The notes: generated from the sequence alone by a model not told the origin. 64,000 nt of DNA from Crossiella sp. SN42 (GCF_023897065.1 NZ_JAMHIV010000010.1:124001-188000), one strand, 5' to 3'. Shown: positions 44,977 to 53,397, counted from the first letter of the stretch. Program-made: numbers and translations.

Positions 44977-45020
44977 CCGCGGCGCGGGTCCCTTACCTCC
45001 ACCCGGGACCCGCGCCGCGG
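44977..45020. terminator. Perfect 16-bp bidirectional hairpin between LPMO and bxlR genes
   Basis: CCGCGGCGCGGGTCCC (44977-44992) is exactly complementary to 45005-45020 with a 12-nt loop. It lies between two convergent stops and also separates the cellulose and xylan regulons. Confidence 0.8.
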
Positions 45021-45026
45021 CTTGGG

Positions 45027-46037
45027 TCAGTTCGCGGGCGGCGCGGTGCTGCGGCGGACGATCAGCGTGGTGGCCAGCTCGACCCTGCGGTGCTCCGGTT
45101 CGGTGCCGCGGGCCAGTGCCACCGCCAGCCGGGTGGCCGCGGCGGCCATGTCCTGCAACGGCTGGCGGACCGTGGTCAGCGGCGGGCCGACCCACTGCGC
45201 CACCGGCAGGTCGTCGAAGCCGACCACGCTCAGGTCCTCCGGGATGCGCAGGCCCGCGGTGCGCGCGGCCTCGTAGACGCCCAGCGCCTGCAGGTCGCTG
45301 CCGGCGAAGACCGCGGTGGGCCGCTGGGGCAGCTTGAGCAGCGCCTCGAACTGCGCGCGGCCGGACTCGACGTGGAAGTCGCCGTAGCGCACCAGTTCCG
45401 GATCCACCACCAGCCCGGCGGTCTCCAGCGCGGCGCGGTAGCCGTCCACCCTGGCCCGGCTGCACAGCACCCGCTCCGGGCCGCCGATCACCGCGATGCG
45501 CTGGTGCCCCAACTCGATCAGGTGCCGGGTGGCGGTCAGGCCGCCGTTCCAGTTGGTCGCGCCGATCGAGGGGGTGTGCACGCCCGGCTCGCCGATCGGG
45601 TCCACCACCACGACCGGGATGTCCCTGGCCCGCAGCTTGGCCAGCTGGGCGGCGCTGAGGTCGGAGAACACCGCGACCACGGCAAGCGGCTTGCGGGTGA
45701 TCACGCCGTCCACCCAGCGCTGGCCGGGGGTCAGCCTGCCCTGGGACTCCGAGAGCACCAGCGCCAGACCCTGCTCGGCGGCCACCTGCTCGGCGCCGCG
45801 GATGATCTCCAGCGCCCAGGCGCTCTCCAGCTCGTGGAACATCAGCTCCACCAGGGTCGAGCGGCGGGACCGCTCATCGCCCCTGCGCTGGTAGCCGTGC
45901 TGCCGGATGATCGCCTCCACCCGCTCGCGGGTCTCCGCCGCGACATCGGGTCTGCCGTTCATCACCTTCGAAACTGTCGGGATCGAGACGCCTGCCTCGG
46001 CGGCGATGTCCGCGATGGTGACCTTGCCCGGTGCCAT
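45027..46037 (-). CDS. bxlR: LacI-family repressor of xylan genes, BxlR type
   Basis: The 336-residue regulator has a LacI helix-turn-helix (VTIADIAAEAGVSIPTVSKVMNG) and an effector domain of the periplasmic-binding type (VVVVDPIGEPG, IGATNWNGGLTATRHLIELGHQ, VVGFDDLPVAQWVGPPLTTVRQPL). It is divergent from the GH10 xylanase gene and lies near a BxlEFG importer and a GH3 xylosidase, the gene set controlled by BxlR in Streptomyces. CGAAA/TTTCG-type elements occur before the xylanase gene, between bxlE and the GH3 gene, and inside this gene at codons 20-24. Xylobiose would be the expected inducer. The function is inferred from family and context. Confidence 0.85.
   Translation of the reverse strand: MAPGKVTIADIAAEAGVSIPTVSKVMNGRPDVAAETRERVEAIIRQHGYQRRGDERSRRSTLVELMFHELESAWALEIIRGAEQVAAEQGLALVLSESQGRLTPGQRWVDGVITRKPLAVVAVFSDLSAAQLAKLRARDIPVVVVDPIGEPGVHTPSIGATNWNGGLTATRHLIELGHQRIAVIGGPERVLCSRARVDGYRAALETAGLVVDPELVRYGDFHVESGRAQFEALLKLPQRPTAVFAGSDLQALGVYEAARTAGLRIPEDLSVVGFDDLPVAQWVGPPLTTVRQPLQDMAAAATRLAVALARGTEPEHRRVELATTLIVRRSTAPPAN
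45966..45980. promoter_or_regulatory. Intragenic copy of the xylan operator within bxlR
   Basis: CTTCGAAACTGTCGG matches the site before the xylanase gene (46105-46119) at 14 of 15 bases. It overlaps codons 20-24 of bxlR, where the GC-poor codons ACA and GTT are used. Confidence 0.4.
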
Positions 46038-46104
46038 GGCCGGAGTCTACGACAGCCCGGTTGCCCCAACGGGGCTATTGCCGGGGCGACACGAACCCGC
46101 CTAG

Positions 46105-46139
46105 CTTCGAAAGTGTCGGTTTTCACTTAGAAAGTATCG
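46105..46139. promoter_or_regulatory. Paired BxlR-type operator elements before the xylanase gene
   Basis: GAAAGTGTCG (46109-46118, within CTTCGAAAGTGTCGG) and GAAAGTATCG (46130-46139) are repeated with 21-bp spacing, two helical turns, in the divergent region between bxlR and the xylanase gene. Both resemble one half plus spacer of the CGAAA-N2-TTTCG palindrome found before bxlE. Confidence 0.6.
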
Positions 46140-46157
46140 ACAAGCCCTGGAGCGACA

Positions 46158-47162
46158 ATGAAGTTGCGCAGACAACTGCTGGTGCTGGGCCTGCTGGCGG
46201 CCGGAGTGGGCGCGGGCGCGCTACCCGCCTCGGCCGCGGGCCCCCTGCACGGCATCACCAACCGCTGGGTCGGCAGCGCGGTGGCCGCGGGACCGTTGGC
46301 CAACGAACAGGACTACCGCGGGACCCTGACCCGCGAGTTCGACAGCGTGACGCCGGAGAACGAGATGAAGTGGGCGGTCACCGAGCCCAACCGCGGCCAG
46401 TACAACTGGGGCGGCGCGGACGCGATCGTCAACTACGCCCAGCAGAACGGCAAGACCGTGCGCGGGCACACCCTGGTCTGGCACAGCCAGTACCCGAACT
46501 GGCTGGACAACCTCTCCGCCAACGACCTGCGGGCCGCGGTGGAGCAGCGGATCCGCACCACGATGAGCAGGTACAAGGGCAAGATCCGGGCCTGGGACGT
46601 GGTCAACGAGGTGTTCGAGGAGGACGGCAGGCGCCGCAACTCGATCTTCCAGACCAAGCTGGGCGACAACTGGATCGCCGAGGCCTTCCGGCTGGCCCGC
46701 CAGATCGACCCCTCGGCCAAGCTCTACATCAACGACTACAACACCGAGGGCAACAGCGCCAAGGCCAACGCGATGTACGCGCTGGTGCGCCAGCTCAAGC
46801 AGCAGGGCGTGCCGATCGACGGGGTGGGCATCCAGGCGCATCTGGCCACCCAGTACGGCTTCCCCGGCGGCTACCAGGACAACCTGCGGCGGCTGGCCGC
46901 GCTCGGCCTCGATGTGGCCATCACCGAGGCCGACGTGCGCATCCAGCTGCCCAGCGACAGCGGCAAGCTGGCCGCCCAGGCCAACTACTACAAGCAGCTG
47001 TGGGACGGCTGCCACGCGGTGAGCCGCTGCGTGGAGTTCACCACCTGGGGCTTCACCGACCGGCACTCCTGGGTGCCGGGCACCTTCCCGGGCACCGGGG
47101 ACGCCTGCCTGTTCGACCGCTCCCTGCGACCGAAACCGGCCTACCGCGCGATCAACCCCTGA
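46158..47162 (+). CDS. Secreted GH10 endo-beta-1,4-xylanase, catalytic domain only
   Basis: The 334-residue enzyme has a signal peptide cleaved near ASAAG (residue 27) followed by one GH10 barrel. The acid/base is E151 in AWDVVNEVFEE and the nucleophile is E257 in VAITEADVRI; FDSVTPENEMKW and HTLVWHSQYPNW are further family blocks. Its product, xylo-oligosaccharide, would be taken up by the BxlEFG system encoded next to it. Many actinomycete GH10 enzymes carry a CBM13 or CBM2; none is present here. The gene is divergent from bxlR and its promoter carries paired operator elements. Confidence 0.95.
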   Translation: MKLRRQLLVLGLLAAGVGAGALPASAAGPLHGITNRWVGSAVAAGPLANEQDYRGTLTREFDSVTPENEMKWAVTEPNRGQYNWGGADAIVNYAQQNGKTVRGHTLVWHSQYPNWLDNLSANDLRAAVEQRIRTTMSRYKGKIRAWDVVNEVFEEDGRRRNSIFQTKLGDNWIAEAFRLARQIDPSAKLYINDYNTEGNSAKANAMYALVRQLKQQGVPIDGVGIQAHLATQYGFPGGYQDNLRRLAALGLDVAITEADVRIQLPSDSGKLAAQANYYKQLWDGCHAVSRCVEFTTWGFTDRHSWVPGTFPGTGDACLFDRSLRPKPAYRAINP

Positions 47163-47177
47163 CCCGGCGGGCCGGTC

Positions 47178-47996
47178 TCACTTGCCGAACCCGGCGGTGA
47201 GGCCGGCCAGCAGGAACCGCCGCCCGATCAGGTAGACCACGAAGATCGGCAGCACGGACAGCGTCACCGCGGCCAGCAGGCCGGGCACGTTCACCCCGAA
47301 CTGGCCCTGGAAGTTCCACAGGCCCAGGGTGAGCACCCGGTTCTCCGCGGACTGGGTGAGCACCAGCGGGAACAGGAACCCGTTCCAGGCGCTGAGCGCG
47401 GTGTAGATGGCCACGGTCACGATGGCCGGCCTGGCCAGCGGCAGCACCAGGTCGAACAGCGTGCGCAGCGGCCCGGCCCCGTCGATGGCCTGCGCCTCGT
47501 AGAGCTCCCGCGGCACATCGCGCAGGCTGGTGGTCAGCACCAGGGTGGCCACCGGCAGCGCGAAGGCCGCGGTGGGCAGGATGATCCCGGTGAGGCTGTC
47601 GTAGAGGTGCAGCCGGGTGATCAGCAGGTAGACCGGGATGATGGTGGCCTGCGCGGGAATCGCCAGCCCGGCCAGCAGCAGGCTGAACCCGCGCCGCACC
47701 CACGGGCTGGTGCTCCTGGTGGCCGCGTAGGCCGTGGGCACGGCCAGCAGCAGCACGATCAGCACGGTGGCCACGGTGACCACCACGTTGTTGAGCAGGT
47801 ACCGGCCGAACCCGCCCTCCAGCACGGTGAGGTAGTTCGCCAGGGTCGGGTTCGCCGGTGGGGCAAGCGGATGGCCGCCGAGGTAGTCGGCCCGCCCGCG
47901 CAGGCTCGCGGCCAGCATGTAGTACAGCGGCACCAGCACCACCAGCAGCCAGAGCCCGGCGAAGGCGCCGCCGATCCGGTTCGGCGTGATCCTCAT
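47178..47996 (-). CDS. bxlG: Xylo-oligosaccharide ABC transporter permease, BxlG type
   Basis: The 272-residue CUT1 permease has six membrane segments and an EAA loop (DVPRELYEAQAIDGAGPLRTLFDLVLPLARP, across residues 175-206). It ends 16 bp from the convergent xylanase stop. Its ATG overlaps the stop of the preceding permease gene (ATGA). No ATPase gene is present, in line with a shared MsiK-type ATPase. Confidence 0.9.
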   Translation of the reverse strand: MRITPNRIGGAFAGLWLLVVLVPLYYMLAASLRGRADYLGGHPLAPPANPTLANYLTVLEGGFGRYLLNNVVVTVATVLIVLLLAVPTAYAATRSTSPWVRRGFSLLLAGLAIPAQATIIPVYLLITRLHLYDSLTGIILPTAAFALPVATLVLTTSLRDVPRELYEAQAIDGAGPLRTLFDLVLPLARPAIVTVAIYTALSAWNGFLFPLVLTQSAENRVLTLGLWNFQGQFGVNVPGLLAAVTLSVLPIFVVYLIGRRFLLAGLTAGFGK

Positions 47997-48844
47997 ACGC
48001 CCTCCTGTTGACTGGACATGGCGCGGAAACCGGTGGCCCGCAACACGATCAGCGACAGCGCCGCGCCCAGCACCATGAGCAGCACGCCGATCGTGCTGGC
48101 GTAGCCCAGCTCGAAGCCGGTGAACCCGGTGATGTACATGTGCAGCGGCAGGATCCGGGTCGCGGTGCCCGGTCCGCCGCCGGTGAGGATCAGCACGGTG
48201 TCGAAGGTGGTCAGCGAGCCGACCAGCATCAGCACCGAGGAGCTGATCACGGTGTGCCGCAGCTGGGGCAGCGTGATGTGCCGGAAGCGGGCCAGCCGCC
48301 CGGCCCCGTCCAGCACCGCGGCCTCGTACAGCGTGGGCGGCACCGCCCGCGCCGCGCCCTGGTAGAGCAGGGTGTGGAAGGGCACGTACTGCCAGGTGAT
48401 CACCAGCACCACCGTGTAGAGCGCCAGCTCCGGGTCGCCCAGCGGGGCCAGCGTCCCGGCGGTGAGCCCGAAGTTGGGGTCCAGCAACGCTTGCCACAGC
48501 AGGGCGATGGCGGCGGTGGAGAGCAGCAGCGGCAGGAAGAACAGCGCGCTGAGCACCGCCCGGCCGCGCTGCCTGCCCGCCGCCCACACCCCGATCAGCA
48601 GCGCCAGCGGGGTCTGCACCAGCCAGGACAGCACCATGATCAGCAGGGTCCGGCCGAGCGCGGCGTGCGCCTGTCCATCGGCGTAGAGCCGGGCCCAGTT
48701 GTCCGTGCCGGTGACCCGCGGCGTGCCCAGGCCGTCCCAGGCGGTGAAGCTCAGGCCGAAGACCAGCACCATCGGCAGCACCGCGAACAGGGTGAAGAAG
48801 GCCAGCGCGGGCAGGGCGTAGAGAGCCGACGGCCGCTGGGTCAT
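47993..48844 (-). CDS. bxlF: Xylo-oligosaccharide ABC transporter permease, BxlF type
   Basis: The 283-residue CUT1 permease begins with a short cytoplasmic tail and the segment YALPALAFFTLFAVLPMVLVF; the EAA loop is VPPTLYEAAVLDGAGRLARFRHITLPQL. Its ATG overlaps the stop of the binding-protein gene (ATGA), which fixes the start within a longer open frame. It forms the channel with the next gene product. Confidence 0.9.
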   Translation of the reverse strand: MTQRPSALYALPALAFFTLFAVLPMVLVFGLSFTAWDGLGTPRVTGTDNWARLYADGQAHAALGRTLLIMVLSWLVQTPLALLIGVWAAGRQRGRAVLSALFFLPLLLSTAAIALLWQALLDPNFGLTAGTLAPLGDPELALYTVVLVITWQYVPFHTLLYQGAARAVPPTLYEAAVLDGAGRLARFRHITLPQLRHTVISSSVLMLVGSLTTFDTVLILTGGGPGTATRILPLHMYITGFTGFELGYASTIGVLLMVLGAALSLIVLRATGFRAMSSQQEGV

Positions 48845-50130
48845 CCGCGGCTGGCCAGCGCGTCGACGAACTGCTGCGGGGAGAGCTTGCCCAGGAAGAA
48901 CTCCTGGAGCTGGGTGAGCATGAAGGTGGCCTGCTCGGCAGGCAGGTCCTGGTCCCAGGACAGCTGGAAGTGCGGGGCGGCGCGCACCTGCTCGTAGAGC
49001 CAGCTGGTGTAGGCGGAGTTGGGCGCCTTGGCCAGCTTGTCCGCCAGCCCGCTCACCGCGGGCACGTCGCCCGCGTCGATGAGCGCCTGCACGTAGGCGG
49101 GATCGTGCAGCTGGGTGGCCACGAACTTCTTGGCCTGGTCCACTGTGGACGATCCGGCGGACACCGAGTAGAAGTTGGCCGGGTTGCCGACCACGTTGCG
49201 CGGATCGCCCTTGCCGCCGGGCACCGCGGGGAAGGGCGCCCAGCCCAGCGCCTCCCGCTTGACGAACTCCGGGCTCTGGCCGAGCTGGTTGACGTACTCC
49301 CAGGAGCCCATCAGGTGCATCGCGGCCCTGCCCTGGGCCAGGATGGTGGAGGCGCCGCCGAGGTCGTAGCCCACCCCGGCGAAGTCCCGGCCGAAGCCGC
49401 CGCGGTCGATGAGCTCCTTGAGCCGGGTCATCGACTCCAGCACCGCCGGGTGCCGCCAGCCCTCGGGCTTGCCCTTCACCGCGGCGAAGACCTCGGTGCC
49501 GCCGATCCGGTCGAGCAGGTACTCCGCCCACATCAGCTCGGTCCAGGCCTGCGAGCCGGCCAGCGCGATCGGCTGCACGTTCCTGGCCTTGAAGGTCTCC
49601 ACCAGCGCCAGCAACTCGTCCCAGGTGCCCGGCGGCCGCGCGCCCGCGGCGGCGAAGACCTCCTTGTTGTAGAACAGGACCACCGGCTGCATGCCGCGCA
49701 TCGGCAGGCCGTAGAGCTTGCCGTCCAGCCGGGCCGCGTCCAGCACGTTGGGCAGGAACGCCTCGCTCAGGCCGGGGTTCTCGGCCAGCAGCGGGGTCAG
49801 GTCGGCGACCTTGCCCGCGTCGACGTACTCCTTGAGGTTGCCGCCGCCCCAGTTGAAGAAGGCCGAGGGCGGGTTCGGCGAGCCGAGGGCGACCCGCAGC
49901 TTCTGCTTGTACGGGTCGTTGGCGAAGGTCTCCAGCTTGGCGGTGCCGCCCGCGCGGTTGAAGCGGTCCACCGACTGCTGTTCGATCGGGTTGAGCACGT
50001 TGTCCTGCAAGGCCCACACCGTGACCCCCGCCTGGCCCGCCGGGCCGGAGGTGCCGCAGGCGGCGAGCGCGCCCGCGGTCAGGGCGAGCGCGCAGAGGCG
50101 GAGAAAGCGCGGTCGGGAACGCCGTAACAT
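48841..50130 (-). CDS. bxlE: Xylo-oligosaccharide-binding lipoprotein, BxlE type
   Basis: The 429-residue protein has a signal with lipobox LAACGTS and a CUT1-type binding domain (VTVWALQDNVLNPIEQQSVDRFN; then KLYGLPMRGMQPVVLFYNKEVF, in pieces). It resembles BxlE of Streptomyces, the xylobiose receptor. It is the first gene of the minus-strand bxlEFG operon and is divergent from the GH3 gene. A perfect 9-bp inverted repeat lies 10 bp before its start codon and should control it. Confidence 0.9.
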   Translation of the reverse strand: MLRRSRPRFLRLCALALTAGALAACGTSGPAGQAGVTVWALQDNVLNPIEQQSVDRFNRAGGTAKLETFANDPYKQKLRVALGSPNPPSAFFNWGGGNLKEYVDAGKVADLTPLLAENPGLSEAFLPNVLDAARLDGKLYGLPMRGMQPVVLFYNKEVFAAAGARPPGTWDELLALVETFKARNVQPIALAGSQAWTELMWAEYLLDRIGGTEVFAAVKGKPEGWRHPAVLESMTRLKELIDRGGFGRDFAGVGYDLGGASTILAQGRAAMHLMGSWEYVNQLGQSPEFVKREALGWAPFPAVPGGKGDPRNVVGNPANFYSVSAGSSTVDQAKKFVATQLHDPAYVQALIDAGDVPAVSGLADKLAKAPNSAYTSWLYEQVRAAPHFQLSWDQDLPAEQATFMLTQLQEFFLGKLSPQQFVDALASRG

Positions 50131-50139
50131 GGAGCCACC

Positions 50140-50159
50140 TTTCCGAAATGTTTCGGAAA
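50140..50159. promoter_or_regulatory. BxlR-type palindrome before bxlEFG
   Basis: TTTCCGAAATGTTTCGGAAA is a perfect inverted repeat with 9-bp arms around TG. It sits 10 bp before the bxlE start, in the gap shared with the divergent GH3 gene, and contains the CGAAA-N2-TTTCG core expected for BxlR. Confidence 0.75.
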
Positions 50160-50276
50160 TATCGCGAGTGCGGCCGACCCTAGGGACGCTGCTCTGGTGG
50201 TGTCAAGAGCGGCTTTAGTCCGAACAGAGTCCCGTTTCGGCAGCTCATTCGCCGCGGCTTGTGTTTCGCGTTCTTA

Positions 50277-50288
50277 TCGATACTATCG
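50277..50288. promoter_or_regulatory. Possible second xylan operator immediately before the GH3 gene
   Basis: TCGATACTATCG shares ten of twelve bases with the reverse complement of the site at 46129-46140 and ends 5 bp before the GH3 ATG. Confidence 0.35.
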
Positions 50289-50293
50289 GAATC

Positions 50294-52645
50294 ATGGATC
50301 GTGTCTGGGGGATGCCGGGTCGCCCGGTGCAGGAGCGGGTGGCCTCGCTGCTCACCGAGATGACCCTGGCGGAGAAGCTGGCCCAGCTCGTCGGCGTGTG
50401 GGTGGGGGTGTCGGAGGTGGCGGCCGAGGTCGCCCCGGCCCAGCACGAGTTCGCCGAGTCCCTTCCTCCGTGGGACGAGCTGACCAAGTCCGGGCTGGGC
50501 CAGCTGACCCGCGTCTTCGGCACCGCCCCGGTCGATCCGGCGCACGCGGCCAGGGCGCTGGCCCAGACCCAGCGCCGTCTGGTCGAGAACACCCGGCTGG
50601 GCATCCCGGCGATGGCGCACGAGGAGTGCCTCTCCGGCTTCACCGCCTGGCAGGCCACCGTGTTCCCGGCGCCGCTGGCCTGGGCCGCGGCCTTCGACCC
50701 CGGCACGGTGCGGTGGATGGCCGAGGCGGTGGGCCGCTCGCTGGCCGAGGTCGGCGTGCACCAGGGCCTGGCCCCGGTGCTGGACGTGCTGCGCGATCCG
50801 CGCTGGGGCCGGGCCGAGGAGACGCTGGGGGAGGACCCGTACCTGGTCGGCGTGCTCGGCGCGGCCTACACCGGCGGCCTGGAGTCGGCCGGGATCGTGG
50901 CCACGCTCAAGCACTTCGCCGGGTACTCCGCCTCCCGCGCCGGCCGCAACCACGCCCCGGTGGGCATGGGGCCGCGCGAGTTCGCCGACGTGGTGCTGCC
51001 GCCGTTCGAGCTGGCCCTGCGGGTGGGCGGGGCGCGGTCGGTGATGCACTCCTACGCCGAGGTCGACGGCGTGCCCCCGGCGGCCGATCCGGCGCTGCTG
51101 ACCGGGCTGCTGCGGGAGGCCTGGAGCTTCCAGGGCGTGGTGGTGGCCGACTACTTCGGCATCTCCTTCCTGGAGACCGCGCACGGCGTGGCCGGTTCCC
51201 CCGGCGAGGCGGCCGCGCTCGCGCTGGCCGCGGGGGTGGACGTGGAGCTGCCGAGCGTGCGCTGCTACGGCGAGCCGCTGGCCGAGCTGGTGCGTTCCGG
51301 CGTGGTGCCGGAGGAGCTGGTGGACCGCGCGGTGACCAGGGTGCTGCGGCAGAAGTGCGAGCTGGGCCTGCTGGACGAGGGCTGGGACCCCGAGCCGCCC
51401 GCGCTGCGCCAGGACCGGCCGGTGGACCTGGACCCGCCGGAGCTGCGCACGCTGGCCCGCACCCTGGCCGAGCGCTCGATCGTGTTGCTGGCCAACGACT
51501 CCGGCCTGCTGCCGCTGCGCGAGCCAGGCCGCCTGGCGGTGGTCGGGCCGTGCGCGGAGGAGGTGCTTTCGCTGCTGGGCTGCTACTCCTTCCCCAGCCA
51601 CGTCGGCATCCAGCACCCCGAGGTCCCGCTGGGCATCGAGGTGCCCACCCTGCTGGACGCGCTGCGCGCCGAGTTCCCGGACACCGAGATCCGTTGTGCC
51701 CCAGGCTGTGCGGTCACCGGCGAGGACCGCTCCGGCATCCCGGCCGCGGCCGCGCTCGCCGACGCCGCCGAGGTGTGCGTGCTGGCCCTCGGCGACCGCT
51801 CCGGCCTGTTCGGCCGCGGCACCTCCGGCGAGGGCTGCGACGCCGCCGACCTGGCCCTGCCCGGGGTGCAGGCCGAGCTGCTGGCCGCGGTGCTGGACAC
51901 CGGGACGCCGGTGGTGCTGGTCCTGCTGGCCGGCCGTCCCTACGCCCTCGGCGGGGACGCCGAGCGGGCCGCGGCCGTGGTGCAGGCCTTCTTCCCAGGG
52001 CAGGAGGGCGCGGGTGCGGTCGCGGGGGTGCTCAGCGGCCGGGTGAACCCCTCGGGCAAGCTGCCCGCGCAGGTCCCGCACGGCCCCGGCGGGCAGCCCG
52101 CGACCTACCTGCACCCGCCGCTGGGCGGCCCGGGATCGGTCAGCTCGGTGGACCCGGCCCCGCGGTTCCCGTTCGGCCACGGCCTGTCCTACACCAGCTT
52201 CGAGTACCTGGAGGGCCACGCGCCGGCGGAACTGCCTGCCGATGGCGAGATCGAGGTGTCCTGCCTGCTGCGCAACACCGGCGGCCTGCCTGGCGCGGAG
52301 GTCGTCCAGCTGTATCTGCACGACCCGGTGGCCTCGGTGACCCGGCCGGTGCGCCAGCTGGCCGGGTTCGCCCGGGTGCAGCTGGATCCCGGCGAGTCGG
52401 TGCGGGTCCGCTTCCGGCTGCACGCCGACCGGATCGCCTTCACCGGCCGCGACGGCCGCCGGGTGGTCGAGCCCGGCGAGCTGCACCTGCTGCTGGGCTC
52501 CTCCAGCGCCGACATCCGCTGGCGGCACACGGTGCGGGTCACCGGCGAGCCCCGCTACCCCGGCCCGGACCGGGTGCTGCTGACCCCGGTGTGGCTGGAC
52601 GAGGTGGAGGCCACCGGCCTGCCGGTCAGCCACCGGCGCGACTGA
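50294..52645 (+). CDS. bxlA: GH3 beta-xylosidase, BxlA type
   Basis: The 783-residue enzyme has no signal peptide and is therefore cytoplasmic. It has the GH3 N-terminal barrel with nucleophile D286 in GVVVADYFGI, the substrate-side stretches KHFAGYSASRAGRNHAP and EETLGEDPYLVG, the second alpha/beta domain (ERSIVLLANDSGLLPL, TSGEGCDAADLALPG) and a C-terminal fibronectin-like domain (RQLAGFARVQLDPGES). The ADYF form of the nucleophile motif is typical of BxlA-type xylosidases that split imported xylobiose. It is divergent from bxlEFG. The ATG at 50294 is preferred over an upstream GTG at 50261 because the family starts at the PVQERVASLL helix. The last 20 bp overlap the convergent esterase gene. 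Confidence 0.9.
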   Translation: MDRVWGMPGRPVQERVASLLTEMTLAEKLAQLVGVWVGVSEVAAEVAPAQHEFAESLPPWDELTKSGLGQLTRVFGTAPVDPAHAARALAQTQRRLVENTRLGIPAMAHEECLSGFTAWQATVFPAPLAWAAAFDPGTVRWMAEAVGRSLAEVGVHQGLAPVLDVLRDPRWGRAEETLGEDPYLVGVLGAAYTGGLESAGIVATLKHFAGYSASRAGRNHAPVGMGPREFADVVLPPFELALRVGGARSVMHSYAEVDGVPPAADPALLTGLLREAWSFQGVVVADYFGISFLETAHGVAGSPGEAAALALAAGVDVELPSVRCYGEPLAELVRSGVVPEELVDRAVTRVLRQKCELGLLDEGWDPEPPALRQDRPVDLDPPELRTLARTLAERSIVLLANDSGLLPLREPGRLAVVGPCAEEVLSLLGCYSFPSHVGIQHPEVPLGIEVPTLLDALRAEFPDTEIRCAPGCAVTGEDRSGIPAAAALADAAEVCVLALGDRSGLFGRGTSGEGCDAADLALPGVQAELLAAVLDTGTPVVLVLLAGRPYALGGDAERAAAVVQAFFPGQEGAGAVAGVLSGRVNPSGKLPAQVPHGPGGQPATYLHPPLGGPGSVSSVDPAPRFPFGHGLSYTSFEYLEGHAPAELPADGEIEVSCLLRNTGGLPGAEVVQLYLHDPVASVTRPVRQLAGFARVQLDPGESVRVRFRLHADRIAFTGRDGRRVVEPGELHLLLGSSSADIRWRHTVRVTGEPRYPGPDRVLLTPVWLDEVEATGLPVSHRRD

Positions 52646-53360
52646 CCCCCGCGGCGGCCCGGCCCAGTGCCGCGGCCACCGCGGGCCGCCAGCGGGCGGC
52701 CATCTTGCGGAAGCCGGAGTCGACCGGGTGCACCCCGTCGTTGGTGTCCGCGCCCGGGTCGAAGCCGGTCCACTGGTCCACCACCACGATCCGCGAGCGC
52801 GCGGTGGACTTCCCGGCCGCCCAGCCCGGGATCGCGCGGTTGAGCGCCACCACCCGTTGCGCGCAGTCCGGGCAGCCGCCGGGCCGCATCGGGATGATCT
52901 GCGCGACCAGCACGGTCATCGCCGGGTTGCTCGCCCGCATCTGATCGACGAGCTTCGAGTACGCCGCCAGGATGGCCGTGGGGCTCAGCGCGCTCCACAC
53001 GTCGTTGGTGCCCAGGTGCATCAGCACGATGTCCGGCCGGGCGGCGGACAGCCAGGGCGGCAACAGGTTCTGGTTGGCGATCCCGGTGGCCAGGTAGCCG
53101 CCGTGGCCCTCGTGGTCGCCGTCGTGCGGCACCGCGCAGCCGCCACCGCGCTGGGTGCCCACGAAGTCGATGTTCGTGTGCCCGCCGCGGCGCAGCTGGT
53201 CCCACAGGTAGGCGCGCCAGCAGCCGGGACCGGCGGTGATCGAGTCGCCCAGCGGCATGATCCGCACTGGCGCGGCCGCGGCCGGAGCGGGGGAGGCCGG
53301 GACCGTGCCCAGCAGGGCGGTCACCGCGCCCAGCACGGTCAGCACCCGGCGAACCAGCAT
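52626..53360 (-). CDS. Secreted SGNH esterase, CE3 acetylxylan-esterase type
   Basis: The 244-residue protein has a signal peptide ending near residue 30 and then RIMPLGDSITAGPGCWRAYLW, with nucleophile S40. The SGNH blocks continue with GTND (119-120 region) and the D208/H211 pair in NDGVHP. The GDSIT-Cys-Trp-Arg arrangement and the IDFVGTQ strand match carbohydrate esterase family 3, which removes acetyl groups from xylan. A perfect CebR-type operator lies 24 bp upstream, so it is tied to the cellulose regulon although it sits among xylan genes. The stop lies within the end of the convergent GH3 gene. Confidence 0.88.
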   Translation of the reverse strand: MLVRRVLTVLGAVTALLGTVPASPAPAAAAPVRIMPLGDSITAGPGCWRAYLWDQLRRGGHTNIDFVGTQRGGGCAVPHDGDHEGHGGYLATGIANQNLLPPWLSAARPDIVLMHLGTNDVWSALSPTAILAAYSKLVDQMRASNPAMTVLVAQIIPMRPGGCPDCAQRVVALNRAIPGWAAGKSTARSRIVVVDQWTGFDPGADTNDGVHPVDSGFRKMAARWRPAVAAALGRAAAGVSRAGG

Positions 53361-53383
53361 CGGAACCTCCTGGCGGACAAGGC

Positions 53384-53397
53384 TGGGAGCGCTCCCA
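53384..53397. promoter_or_regulatory. CebR-type operator (perfect) before the CE3-like esterase gene
   Basis: A perfect TGGGAGCGCTCCCA palindrome begins 24 bp upstream of the esterase start codon. Confidence 0.88.
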
